From a virus: a DNA stretch of 40,095 nucleotides. Under the pieces are notes generated by a model that was given only the letters and a program-made list of their open reading frames with translations, was not told the DNA's origin and ran no database searches. The stretch lies in IMG/VR virus record IMGVR_UViG_3300023229_000976, positions 1-40,095 of that record. One strand, 5' to 3'. The position numbers and the translations under genes were made by a program. Shown here one piece after another: positions 1-7,248 of this stretch (position 1 is its first letter; every line of letters starts with the position of its first letter).

Positions 1-2
1 AC

Positions 3-305
3 TTTAGAATACATTTATGGAGTTTCGATACTGCTGTGTTTAATCCACAGGTGTTTACGCCAGACAATGCAGACGAAATCGAAGACTATGTGTTAGGGTC
101 AGGTGGCGGTACCGAGTTTGAATGTAATTGGGAATTTATGAAAGCAGAAGGCATAGAGCCTAAGAAGTTTATAATGTTCACAGACGGATGGCCGTTTGAC
201 AGTTGGGGTGACCCTGACTACTGTGACACTGTGTTCTTGATCAACAACAAGTATGAGAGAAACATAGAGGCTCCGTTTGGATTAACAGTGACCTATGAAG
301 ATTAA
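3..305 (+). CDS. VWA-like domain protein (C-terminal end, cut by window edge)
   Basis: The frame is open to the left edge of the window, so the start lies outside it and the internal GTG at 36 is probably not the real start. About 100 C-terminal residues are visible. The segment KKFIMFTDGWP, followed by a Gly-Asp-Pro-Asp-Tyr-Cys-Asp stretch and TVFLINN, resembles the late strands of a von Willebrand A fold, where FTDG is typical. T4-like marine phages often carry a VWA-like or metallopeptidase-like protein, commonly paired with a MoxR-type AAA ATPase. I expect that partner upstream, but it is not visible. The metal-binding DxSxS motif would be in the missing part. The stop overlaps the next start by 11 bp, which suggests translational coupling. 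The family assignment is moderately secure; any enzymatic activity is not. Confidence 0.6.
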   Translation, partial: FRIHLWSFDTAVFNPQVFTPDNADEIEDYVLGSGGGTEFECNWEFMKAEGIEPKKFIMFTDGWPFDSWGDPDYCDTVFLINNKYERNIEAPFGLTVTYED

Positions 306-567
306 TCCACGTAATTTTCATCCTAGAAAATTAATAACTCTGCCACCACATTTCGCCACCATGGATATAGGATTTAAAAATGATGGTGAAATAGATATAC
401 TGGCTCGTTGGATCTACCAAAACTGCTACAGCAGGTTTGCTGTTGTTAAACAAATTAAATACAATAAAGACAAGATTGACCCAACCACTGTGGTTGGTTT
501 TGAAGAACCCAGCGACCTCACACTGTTTGCACTCAGTGGACCGATCCATAAGCGTCGGGCTGTTTGA
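295..567 (+). CDS. small conserved phage protein, unknown function
   Basis: This 90-residue protein has no signal peptide, membrane segment or cysteine cluster. It begins with a basic, His- and Pro-containing stretch (MKINPRNFHPRK). The middle is LARWIYQNCYSRF, followed by VVKQIKYNKDKID, and the end is a hydrophobic LTLFALSGP segment before a basic tail. The ATG lies inside the end of the VWA-like gene, so the two are probably co-translated. The sequence has the look of a small conserved protein of T4-like marine phages, but I cannot name a family or a function. The coding call rests on the 11 bp overlap with its neighbour and the absence of any better frame. Confidence 0.65.
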   Translation: MKINPRNFHPRKLITLPPHFATMDIGFKNDGEIDILARWIYQNCYSRFAVVKQIKYNKDKIDPTTVVGFEEPSDLTLFALSGPIHKRRAV

Positions 568-592
568 TATATTTCGATAATTACACAACACA

Positions 593-1225
593 ATGAAAGC
601 GTTTATATTATTTTTAAAGGAAGTTGAGAGCACCCATACTCTGGCACAACAGGCATTGACTTCTGCCAAATCACACGGATTGGATGCAGAATTATTTGAA
701 GGGTATGTGCCTTCTCGTGCAGACGAATATATCAAACGTGAAAATTTAAAACCATATACACCGGGTCCTAAATTATACAAAATAAAATGGAGCAAAGGCG
801 GAGTGAGAGGTTGTATGATTTCGCATTTAGAAATGTGGAAAAAATGTGTTGCATTGAACGAAACTGTGGTAATACTAGAGCACGACTCTGTTGTGGTTTC
901 AGACACTTGGAAAACTCCGTTTGATGAGTTACTGCATTTAGACAAACACAGATTTATAGAACCTGATCCAGAGCTAGGACGAGAGCCTTACGTGGAAAAA
1001 TTAGAACACTATCGCAAAGGTGAACGGCAATTGCAAGGCACATATGGCTATGTGATCAAACCAACAACAGCCAAACGATTGATCCGAGGAGCATACGAAG
1101 AAGGATTGACTGCCGCGGATATGTTCGTGAAGGACATGTACTGTAACATACAAGTGGTCAGCCCGCGAGCAGTTACACACAACAATCAAGATTCATTAAC
1201 CTCCAACAGAGAATTCTATATATAA
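593..1225 (+). CDS. glycosyltransferase family 25-like protein
   Basis: This 210-residue protein resembles GT25 enzymes of lipooligosaccharide biosynthesis, which move galactose or a related sugar from a nucleotide donor onto surface glycan. The visible signatures are a starting strand AFILFLK, then GCMISHLEMWKKC at about residues 73-85 (GT25 usually shows GCxxSHxxxW), and VVILEHDSVVV at about 93-102. In most family members this acidic motif is LEDD; here the second acid is His (E96-H97-D98), so metal binding may differ. GYVIKPTTAKRLI near residue 160 matches the family's later conserved block. The gene is followed after 5 bp by an FkbM methyltransferase and then a truncated glycosyltransferase, giving a short glycan-modification block. 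The family call is good; donor and acceptor are unknown. Confidence 0.8.
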   Translation: MKAFILFLKEVESTHTLAQQALTSAKSHGLDAELFEGYVPSRADEYIKRENLKPYTPGPKLYKIKWSKGGVRGCMISHLEMWKKCVALNETVVILEHDSVVVSDTWKTPFDELLHLDKHRFIEPDPELGREPYVEKLEHYRKGERQLQGTYGYVIKPTTAKRLIRGAYEEGLTAADMFVKDMYCNIQVVSPRAVTHNNQDSLTSNREFYI

Positions 1226-1230
1226 CTTGT

Positions 1231-1881
1231 ATGAAGCTATTAGATGACGGCTACTATATTCCAGATGGTGACGATCCAGTACATCACACAGGCGGAAATG
1301 TTAAAGAGCACGATGATAAAATACACGAAGAAGTTCTAAAAAGATCTGTGGGCAAAAAACACATGGTTGATGTGGGAGGAAATGTAGGCAGATGGTCTAA
1401 ATATTACGCAGATATTTTTGAACATGTCACAGCATTTGAACCCGCTGATTACAACATTGAATGTTTTAAAATTAATACCAAAGACAAAACAAACATCACA
1501 CTCAACGAATACGGTCTTGCAGACAAACCCGGCAGAGGAAAACTTGCTGTGGCCATAGAAGAACATCTAGGTTCCACGAGAGTATGGCCCGGCGATGAGG
1601 GCGATATTGTGTTAAAAACTCTAGACGAACACAACTACGATGTTATCGATGTGCTTAAAATTGATGTGGAAGGGCTTGAAATACCAGTGCTCAATGGAGC
1701 AAGGAAAACATTAGAAAGATGCTCACCTGTGATCATTATAGAAAGATGTGTGTTGAATTCCGAAGCATACGGTTACAAAAAAAACGACAGTCATAAGTTG
1801 TTAGTAGAATTGGGCTACCAAAGAGCAGTTAAAATAACCAGAGACTGCATCTATACCAAACACAATGTCCACAGAAAATAA
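1231..1881 (+). CDS. FkbM family SAM-dependent methyltransferase
   Basis: This 216-residue class I methyltransferase has the SAM-binding motif VDVGGNVG at about residues 46-53. The acidic end of strand 2 is in TAFEP at about 68-71. The FkbM signature LKIDVEGLEIPVLNGA spans about 142-157, and a following strand reads PVIIIERC. FkbM enzymes O-methylate sugars or polyketide hydroxyls using S-adenosylmethionine. The length is near the core domain size for the family, so the gene looks intact. It lies 5 bp after the GT25-like gene, and its end overlaps the next glycosyltransferase start by 17 bp. A role in methylating a surface or virion glycan is inferred from this context. No clear Shine-Dalgarno sequence is visible, so translation may depend on coupling to the gene upstream. 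Confidence 0.87.
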   Translation: MKLLDDGYYIPDGDDPVHHTGGNVKEHDDKIHEEVLKRSVGKKHMVDVGGNVGRWSKYYADIFEHVTAFEPADYNIECFKINTKDKTNITLNEYGLADKPGRGKLAVAIEEHLGSTRVWPGDEGDIVLKTLDEHNYDVIDVLKIDVEGLEIPVLNGARKTLERCSPVIIIERCVLNSEAYGYKKNDSHKLLVELGYQRAVKITRDCIYTKHNVHRK

Positions 1882-2347
1882 TATAATCATCTGTTGTCCC
1901 AGCAGAGGCCGGCCTGATCTTGCAAAACGAATGGAACAATCGGCCTACGATACTGCTAGATATCCTGACCTTATTAAAGTTAAATTCTATCTCAATGATG
2001 ATGATCCTGCTTTGGATGCATACAAAAAACACAACCTACGAAATGTTGATATAGGTGTTGACCGTAGCACGGTGATGAGCTGGAATGTGTTGGCCGAGAA
2101 CGAAAACAGTAAAATGTATAAAATGGTCGGGGATGATGCTGAATTTGTCACACCAGAGTGGGATCTTATATTTTTAGAACAGCTCAATAAACATCCAGAT
2201 GGCATATTTGCTATTGGCACAGCAACCGGTAAGGAGCACGGATTAGAGCATCAAACATGTCCACATCCTACTGTTGCCAGGCAATGGCGTGATGCACTTG
2301 TGTGTTTTGGCATTGCAAAAAATGTGCAAAGAACGTGGGTATCATGA
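1865..2347 (+). CDS. glycosyltransferase-like protein, C-terminally truncated
   Basis: This 160-residue product starts like a GT-A/GT2-type glycosyltransferase of marine phages: a first strand IIICCPSRGRPDLA, then VKFYLNDDDPALDAY, and a KMVGDDAEFVTPEWD segment around residues 94-108 that would hold the nucleotide-sugar and metal site. Around residue 140 the sequence reads CPHPTVARQWRDAL, after which intact relatives continue with a conserved hydrophobic acceptor-side segment. Here the frame instead runs about 16 unrelated residues to a stop. From about 2295 the DNA encodes, in another frame, the end of an SGNH-hydrolase-like protein. I infer a deletion or recombination that removed the 3' part of this gene. 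It is probably inactive unless the shortened catalytic domain folds alone. Confidence 0.6.
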   Translation: MSTENNIIICCPSRGRPDLAKRMEQSAYDTARYPDLIKVKFYLNDDDPALDAYKKHNLRNVDIGVDRSTVMSWNVLAENENSKMYKMVGDDAEFVTPEWDLIFLEQLNKHPDGIFAIGTATGKEHGLEHQTCPHPTVARQWRDALVCFGIAKNVQRTWVS

Positions 2348-2579
2348 CTATTATATGGAAGGGTGGACCAATATTGATTGGAAATACTACGGCATAGACA
2401 AAACAAAGTTTTTACCAAAAAGTGCAACAGAAATGTTCGGTGCTGATACAAATACCAGAACATTAGAACTAACGAAGTTTCAGGACAATGAATACATAAC
2501 ACCCAACAAGTATCATCCCAACCAAAAAGGACACGAGTTAATTGCAGAAGAACTGTATCAATTTATTAAAAAACAGTAG
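2274..2579 (+). pseudogene. C-terminal remnant of an SGNH-hydrolase-like gene
   Basis: The last ~85 residues of this frame look like the C-terminal part of an SGNH/GDSL-type hydrolase. A segment DYYMEGWTNIDWKYYG is followed at the end by YHPNQKGHELIAEELYQFI, which resembles the usual catalytic-His block (HPxxxGHxxxA). The N-terminal block with the nucleophilic Ser is missing. The first residues encoded here come from DNA that in another frame belongs to the truncated glycosyltransferase. The apparent ATG at 2274 is therefore probably accidental; an ATG at 2310 (Met-Cys-Lys-Glu-Arg) is the nearest alternative. A complete SGNH-like gene lies at 9360-10148 on the other strand. This remnant is unlikely to be catalytic. 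Confidence 0.6.
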
Positions 2580-2627
2580 CATACCCATTTTACCAAAAGA
2601 TAGGCTCATAAACGCCAAACTGTTTAA

Positions 2628-2657
2628 TTGACATCCATAATTACATAGTAGTATAAT
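2628..2657 (+). promoter_or_regulatory. consensus sigma-70-type promoter (TTGACA-N18-TATAAT)
   Basis: TTGACA occupies 2628-2633 and TATAAT 2652-2657, with 18 bp between them. This is a full consensus match to the bacterial housekeeping promoter. Transcription would start near 2664 and read into the gene at 2702, which has AAGGAG at 2685-2690. The promoter lies in the only substantial intergenic gap of the plus-strand block (2580-2701). It probably lets the host polymerase transcribe the three genes up to 3896. Confidence 0.75.
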
Positions 2658-2671
2658 ATACGTATATTATA
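2652..2671. repeat. perfect 20 bp palindrome over the -10 box (operator-like)
   Basis: The half-sites TATAATATAC and GTATATTATA are exact reverse complements with no spacer, and they include the -10 hexamer of the promoter at 2628-2657. A symmetrical site here is a natural place for a dimeric repressor, though an AT-rich palindrome can also arise by chance. Confidence 0.5.
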
Positions 2672-2672
2672 A

Positions 2673-2686
2673 TTAATTGCAATTAA
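2673..2686. repeat. perfect 14 bp palindrome next to the ribosome binding site
   Basis: The half-sites TTAATTG and CAATTAA are exact reverse complements. They begin one base after the 20 bp palindrome and end inside the AAGGAG ribosome binding site (2685-2690). In RNA this could form a weak hairpin touching the ribosome binding site; in DNA it could be a second operator. Confidence 0.45.
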
Positions 2687-2701
2687 GGAGAAACTAACAA
2701 C

Positions 2702-3031
2702 ATGGCGACCAAGAAAAAAGACAAGAAGAAAGAAACAGCGGCGGCGACGGCTTCTACTGCATCTGCTTCTACAACCGCACCGAACACTGCACCAGCGGCA
2801 GGACAACCAGGTGCTGATCTGTCCATCGCAGATTTAAAAAATTTAGCAACAATAATTGATGTTGCTTCTACTAGAGGTGCCTTCAGAGCAAACGAGATGG
2901 CAACTGTGGGAGTGATGTTCAATAAATTGTCGGCATTTTTAGCCCGAGTAGCACCAACGGATACACCGGCAGAACAACCAGTAGTAGGTAAAGACGGGGC
3001 TGAACAAGCACCAATACCTACTGGAAAATAG
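2702..3031 (+). CDS. small conserved phage protein with low-complexity N-terminus
   Basis: This 109-residue protein has a Lys-rich start (ATKKKDKKKE) and a long Ala/Thr/Ser/Pro linker to about residue 37. A compact helical core follows: DLSIADLKNLATIIDVAS, then TRGAFRANEMATVGVMFNKL and SAFLARV. This type of core, with its RGAF...E...VG...Y/F...L pattern, is familiar from small conserved proteins of T4-like marine phages, but no function is established that I know of. It is the first gene after the promoter at 2628-2657. It has a good ribosome binding site, AAGGAG at 2685-2690, 11 bp before the ATG. The minus-strand ORF that overlaps it is a shadow created by the Ala-rich codons. Confidence 0.72.
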   Translation: MATKKKDKKKETAAATASTASASTTAPNTAPAAGQPGADLSIADLKNLATIIDVASTRGAFRANEMATVGVMFNKLSAFLARVAPTDTPAEQPVVGKDGAEQAPIPTGK

Positions 3032-3040
3032 GAGAGTAAA

Positions 3041-3574
3041 ATGGTACAACCAATGATGCCTATGGATTCTGTAGGAACTACAGAAACTATAAATTCTAAC
3101 AGAAAAAAAATCAAACACGTAGGTAAACTAAAAGATGGCGGTGCCGCTGTTGCTATTATTTTTAGAACAGTTCCGGGAGAGCCTAAAAACTGTCTTGTAA
3201 TTGGTCCAAAATTTTTAGATGAAAATTATCAGGTCACATTCATGAAGGCTCTAGAAAGTGCAGAAGGTCAATCAGCATTTGAACTGGGTCATCATCTTAT
3301 GAAATCCAGGTTCACAGATGGTATAGAAATACTGCCGTTTTTACATCAAGGCAATTTCATTAAAAAAATGCCCACTGAAAAAGTGATTGTTACAATGGGA
3401 GTAGGGGCCGCAGGCGAAGTGCCTTTGGATGAATTAAACGAAATAATTGCTAAAGAAAAAGGCATCAGTGTCGACGAACTCTCTTTGTTGGATCAACCAA
3501 AAACAGCAAAAAAAACTGAGACCAAAAAAGAATCAGATGCCGCTAAACCCAAAGCAACCAAGTCCAAAAAGTAA
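3041..3574 (+). CDS. conserved phage protein, unknown function, Lys-rich C-terminus
   Basis: This 177-residue protein has a ribosome binding site (GGAGAG) a few bases before the ATG. The core, residues ~22-145, alternates short strands and helices: KHVGKLKDGGAAVAIIFRTVPGE, CLVIGPKFLDENY, VTFMKALESAEGQ and GIEILPFLHQGNF. The last ~25 residues are an Ala/Lys/Thr-rich, probably disordered tail. The conservation-style pattern fits a widely shared protein of marine T4-like phages, but I cannot assign a role. It sits 9 bp after the previous gene and overlaps the next by 38 bp, which supports a three-gene transcription unit driven by the promoter at 2628. No catalytic motif is evident. Confidence 0.7.
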   Translation: MVQPMMPMDSVGTTETINSNRKKIKHVGKLKDGGAAVAIIFRTVPGEPKNCLVIGPKFLDENYQVTFMKALESAEGQSAFELGHHLMKSRFTDGIEILPFLHQGNFIKKMPTEKVIVTMGVGAAGEVPLDELNEIIAKEKGISVDELSLLDQPKTAKKTETKKESDAAKPKATKSKK

Positions 3575-3896
3575 AAAAACCTGGGTTCAGCTCACACAGG
3601 AATTTGTAAGGGAATGGCCCGAAATATTAGAGGGCCTCACCTTTACGAACATGCCCATTCGTTACGTCAAGTGGTGCGACATAGTGCTCAAAAATAAACT
3701 CACCATACACATAGACATTGAAAAAGACCTAGAAAGCAAGTCACAGAATGTCGTTGCAAGGGCTGTGAAATCGTACATTAAAAAAAATTACAACAACATA
3801 CAGACCGTGGATTTGAAATTCGATGTTCCGCGATTGCGGGAGGACATGCAGTCCAAGACAGCTAAACTGATGGACAGGACGTTTAAGAAGAGCTAA
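3537..3896 (+). CDS. conserved small phage protein, unknown function
   Basis: The frame is open from 3447, but its first 30 residues are a low-complexity shadow of the Lys-rich tail of the gene before. I therefore choose the ATG at 3537, giving 119 residues. The body begins KTWVQLTQEFVREWPEILEGL and continues MPIRYVKWCDIVLKNKLTIHI, a mixed alpha/beta pattern. It ends with a basic helix (SKTAKLMDRTFKKS). The pattern is like a small conserved protein of T4-like phages, with no assigned function. Its stop overlaps the stop of the opposing gene by 4 bp, marking the switch to the long minus-strand block. A later start is possible. Confidence 0.65.
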   Translation: MPLNPKQPSPKSKKTWVQLTQEFVREWPEILEGLTFTNMPIRYVKWCDIVLKNKLTIHIDIEKDLESKSQNVVARAVKSYIKKNYNNIQTVDLKFDVPRLREDMQSKTAKLMDRTFKKS

Positions 3897-5200
3897 CTGT
3901 ATCGTTGGTCGTATAGACGATCCACATAATCCCATTCATAACTTTTGAAAACAACTCCGAAGTCATAATTCTGAGACTCTACAAATGTTTTGGCATCTTC
4001 GCCCGCGGCTCGCACATACGAACTGCCCGGCACTAGATCGGGATCCAACCATTTGTTCAAAATAAAACCGTTTTCCACTGTGGGTGTTAGATGCGTGTTG
4101 TACATCAGTTTTACGATCTCTCGAAAAGCAGTTCTATAGCACACACGGGGATCTGTGTAAAACACAGTCTCAGCACTCAGTAGAGGTATGTGATCGTGCT
4201 TCTGTGCCAGTGTGAAGTCCAATCCCTTGCCGTCATTCTCCAACACCAATCTTTTATTGTACAGAATCACTGCTTGATGTCCGTAGGTGTAATCGATAAC
4301 AGGATTATAACAGTCAAAGATATAATGCCTCGGACTCTTTAAACTGTCTGGCACATAATCAAAATGGAAATCTTTATCTATCTTTAGTTTGGCAAACACA
4401 GCATAGAAATATTCTGACACACTGGTCCTGGCCGCGGTCTGGTATGCTTCGCGGCGACCTTGTACCCTTGCGATCTCGTGCAGGCGATTGGGACGGCCTT
4501 TTAGATGCTGTTTGAGCAGTCGTAGGTTGTCTTCTGCCTGTGGTTCTCCGTTGTGTATGTAACACACATCAAAATTCACAGTGGAGGTGCTGGGTTGATC
4601 CATGAGGAATTTCGGAGAATACTCGTACAGCTCTTCATTTATATCACATCTAGGAATCAGCAGATTAAGTCGTTTTTCATCATACACATAGAGTTTTTGA
4701 TCTTCCCAAAAACTAGGCGCAATATGCAAGGGTTCTAGATAATGATAATTCACGTATCGTGCTTTCTGTGATCGAACCTGATCTATAAGGTCATCGAATG
4801 TGAAAGAACTGCAATTCCAATTCACCGCGGAGATGCTGGTGTCACTGTGATAGTTTATATCTTTGAAATCTCTTAAAAATTTTAATCCTGTGATTTGTTT
4901 TTTAAATTCAGCAGTGGGAATCAACATCAAATCACCCTCTGTTTGATCTCTGCCGTTCCACACGTGTATCTGGCGTTGCTCGTGCTGTTCGGGTATGTAA
5001 TCAAAATCAAACTGCTGTGTGTTCACGAGGTCTGTTACCAACCAAAAGAATTCTGTATCAACAGTTTCCACAAAACTTTTTAGAATATCCAAATAACTGC
5101 CCACAAACGGTGTGACTCGAGCATAGGGAAACTGCTCAAGAGCATTCGCTTTAAATGATTCGTTATTTCGGAAATCTACAAATACACAATCAAACGCCAT
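3893..5200 (-). CDS. duplicated-domain protein, possibly glycosyltransferase-related
   Basis: I do not recognise a named family for this 435-residue protein. It contains an internal duplication. Residues ~49-82 (EFFWLV..., then FDFDYIPE, then a hydrophobic strand and WN) match ~262-296 (EYFYAVFAKL, then FHFDYVPD, then HYIFD). A segment between them, FDVCYIHNGEPQAEDNL followed by a Gly-Arg-Arg-Glu-Ala-Tyr helix at ~250, resembles the opening of GT-A glycosyltransferases, but this is only suggestive. A strand VILYNKRLVLEN and an acidic C-terminus complete it. It is the last gene of the long operon. Its start overlaps the aminotransferase end by 11 bp, and its stop overlaps the opposing gene by 4 bp. 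A sugar-related role is inferred mainly from its neighbours. Confidence 0.62.
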   Translation of the reverse strand: MAFDCVFVDFRNNESFKANALEQFPYARVTPFVGSYLDILKSFVETVDTEFFWLVTDLVNTQQFDFDYIPEQHEQRQIHVWNGRDQTEGDLMLIPTAEFKKQITGLKFLRDFKDINYHSDTSISAVNWNCSSFTFDDLIDQVRSQKARYVNYHYLEPLHIAPSFWEDQKLYVYDEKRLNLLIPRCDINEELYEYSPKFLMDQPSTSTVNFDVCYIHNGEPQAEDNLRLLKQHLKGRPNRLHEIARVQGRREAYQTAARTSVSEYFYAVFAKLKIDKDFHFDYVPDSLKSPRHYIFDCYNPVIDYTYGHQAVILYNKRLVLENDGKGLDFTLAQKHDHIPLLSAETVFYTDPRVCYRTAFREIVKLMYNTHLTPTVENGFILNKWLDPDLVPGSSYVRAAGEDAKTFVESQNYDFGVVFKSYEWDYVDRLYDQRYS

Positions 5201-6254
5201 TGAAATCGTTTATCCTTTCGCAGACATAGTCAACTTCACTGAGGGATAGATATGGATAGATAGGTAAGCTGAGTGCCCGTTTACAAATTTTTTCTGCTAC
5301 CGGGTGCGATCCCACAGTGTCCAACGGCTTGGTATAGTGTATCTTGGTTTCTATGCCGTGTGTGGCAAGATATTTTTGTAGCTCATCTCGCCGGTTGTGC
5401 AGTATAACCAGCTTGTGATAACTGCTGGCAGTGTCTTTGTTTGCTCGTACAAACTCTTCATAAGGCAAATTTTTAAAATAACGTTCTGCTATCTTTGTTC
5501 TCCTGGCCTGCAGTGAATCAAATTTATCCAGCAACAGGTTCAACTGTGCGGCGTGATCCTCTGATATTAAACTGTTGTAACCATAAGGTATTCTTTTACC
5601 TTGTAATCCGTGTCTTCGCAGACTGAGCAATCTTTCGTACACATCCTGAGAATCCGTTAAAACCATTCCGCCTGATCCAAAGCTGGGTAAATTTTTCGTG
5701 GGATCAAAACTGAACACAGACACGTCTCCCAGTTGCCCGGACAATTTCTTGTTGGGCCAAGACCCAATCGAGGCACCTTGTGATTGTGCGGCATCTTCTA
5801 TGAGGTATGCTTTGTTCTCATCACAGTATTTTCTTATTCGTGCATAGTCTGCTGTGTTGCCATAGAGATTGACATAAACTATCGCCTGTGGTTTTTGTTG
5901 TGATTGTAGATCTCCCAGATTGCCTTGTGCATCTACATCGGCAAAATTTAATTTGGCTCCTAGTCTTCGCACGGCGCCTGCTGTGGCAATATAACTCAAC
6001 GCAGGACATATGATAGTAGAACCTTTATTCAACTGCAGAGCTCTCATAGCAAAATAAAGACCATCCGTGGCCGATCCCACTCCCACTGCATATTTGCGTT
6101 TGTATTTCTTGCAGAATGCTTTTTCTAAATTTTCCAATTCGGGACCTTGCAACACGTTGCCTGAACGCCACACTCGTTTGGCACGTCGAGTCAAACGCCA
6201 GCTGTAGGCGTCATACAAACGAGCTATACCATTGAATTTAACCTGTGTTACCAT
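5190..6254 (-). CDS. DegT/DnrJ/EryC1/StrS family PLP-dependent sugar aminotransferase
   Basis: This 354-residue protein matches the nucleotide-sugar aminotransferases, which convert a keto-sugar nucleotide to an amino sugar with pyridoxal phosphate and usually glutamate. The GSATDGL loop is at about residues 60-66. IEDAAQSQG at about 152-160 contains the Asp that contacts the PLP ring nitrogen. The PLP-binding Lys is in SFDPTKNL at about K187, followed by SFGSGGMV. A C-terminal YNSLISEDHAAQLNLLL block is also typical of the family. The length is normal, about 350-400 residues. It overlaps the epimerase by 7 bp and the next gene by 11 bp. With the epimerase, cupin and carbamoyltransferase it forms a sugar-modification cassette. 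The exact substrate cannot be read from sequence. Confidence 0.9.
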   Translation of the reverse strand: MVTQVKFNGIARLYDAYSWRLTRRAKRVWRSGNVLQGPELENLEKAFCKKYKRKYAVGVGSATDGLYFAMRALQLNKGSTIICPALSYIATAGAVRRLGAKLNFADVDAQGNLGDLQSQQKPQAIVYVNLYGNTADYARIRKYCDENKAYLIEDAAQSQGASIGSWPNKKLSGQLGDVSVFSFDPTKNLPSFGSGGMVLTDSQDVYERLLSLRRHGLQGKRIPYGYNSLISEDHAAQLNLLLDKFDSLQARRTKIAERYFKNLPYEEFVRANKDTASSYHKLVILHNRRDELQKYLATHGIETKIHYTKPLDTVGSHPVAEKICKRALSLPIYPYLSLSEVDYVCERINDFNGV

Positions 6255-7246
6255 GTGTTGTCTGTTTTAATCTCTGTGACATCTTCTCTGATTGCTGGAT
6301 CGAATTCCGTCATCCAATCATGGTAGTTGTTCAATCCTTTCAACAGTGATACTTTTGGTTGATATCCTAGGATATCCGTCGCTCGAGTTATGTCCAGAGC
6401 ACCACGAGCAGGATACAATGCATTTCTGCCCGCCACTTCGATCTTGCTCTTGCTGTCTGTGATTGATACTATGTGTTCCGCCAGCGTTGTCAACTGTGTG
6501 CCTTCTCCCGAAGATATGTTGAAACTGAGATTGGCCGCACTCGGATGTACAGCACACTGTATGATACCTTCCGCGGCATCGGTCACATACGTGAAATCCA
6601 CAGCATTGATGCCCTTGTGTACCGTGATGTCTTGGTGCTTCACTGCTTGGTCATAAAATTTGGTCACCACCCGATCCGGTATGTCACCAGGACCGTACAC
6701 TCCCGATGGTCGGGCTATTGTGTATTCCACATCTGAGAATTGTTGGAAATGTTTGCAGAATCGTTCTGCGGCCAATTTGGCTTCGCCGTAGATGTTGATG
6801 GGTTTGGTCCTTGCATTCTCTTTCACGCCGTCTTCAAAATGACCGTATATCATCGACGACGATACAAACACGAATCTCTTGGTTCTAAAATTCTTGCAGT
6901 GCTGTAGTAGATTTATAGTGCCATCCACGATGTTGTTCACCCCCAACAGAGGATTGTTGTTGACTAATTTTGCTCGTGGGTAAGAAGCAAGATGTATCAC
7001 CACATCAGGGTTGTTGTTGAACACCCTCAGCAGTGTGTCCTGGGACGTGACTGTTCCTCGATATCTCAGTACCTGCGGAGCCCAATTCCTCTGTCTCCAA
7101 CGATGCGTTTTACTCAACTCGTCCGCTGTCAACAAACCATACGTGTCATGATTGTCCAGAGTGATCACCTGATGCTTCAACTCACACAATCGTTCCACGA
7201 TGTGTGATCCAATAAATCCTTCTCCGCCTGTTACCAATATCTTCAA
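6248..7246 (-). CDS. NAD-dependent epimerase/dehydratase (extended SDR)
   Basis: This 332-residue protein is an extended short-chain dehydrogenase of the nucleotide-sugar type. The NAD-binding Rossmann motif TGGEGFIGS is at about residues 6-14. A catalytic Ser lies in FVFVSSSMIYG near 130, and Tyr153/Lys157 in INIYGEAK form the YxxxK pair. PSGVYGPGD at about residue 180 is the usual substrate-side loop. Such enzymes act as UDP- or dTDP-sugar 4-epimerases, 4,6-dehydratases or reductases; the sequence alone does not decide which. It starts 2 bp after the cupin gene and overlaps the aminotransferase by 7 bp, so the two probably act in sequence on one sugar nucleotide. Confidence 0.9.
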   Translation of the reverse strand: MKILVTGGEGFIGSHIVERLCELKHQVITLDNHDTYGLLTADELSKTHRWRQRNWAPQVLRYRGTVTSQDTLLRVFNNNPDVVIHLASYPRAKLVNNNPLLGVNNIVDGTINLLQHCKNFRTKRFVFVSSSMIYGHFEDGVKENARTKPINIYGEAKLAAERFCKHFQQFSDVEYTIARPSGVYGPGDIPDRVVTKFYDQAVKHQDITVHKGINAVDFTYVTDAAEGIIQCAVHPSAANLSFNISSGEGTQLTTLAEHIVSITDSKSKIEVAGRNALYPARGALDITRATDILGYQPKVSLLKGLNNYHDWMTEFDPAIREDVTEIKTDNTW

Positions 7247-7248
7247 AA

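Noticed and set aside
331-945. 204-residue minus-strand ORF
   Set aside because: It lies opposite two plus-strand genes with better motifs and has no ribosome binding site or family pattern. It is a shadow.
1865-2579. A simple sequencing frameshift in one long gene
   Set aside because: The two parts belong to different families (glycosyltransferase start, SGNH-like end), so restoring the frame would not give one known protein.
2683-3114. 143-residue Ala/Val-rich minus-strand ORF
   Set aside because: It is the reverse frame of the Ala- and Thr-rich gene at 2702 and crosses its ribosome binding site. The low-complexity content creates it.
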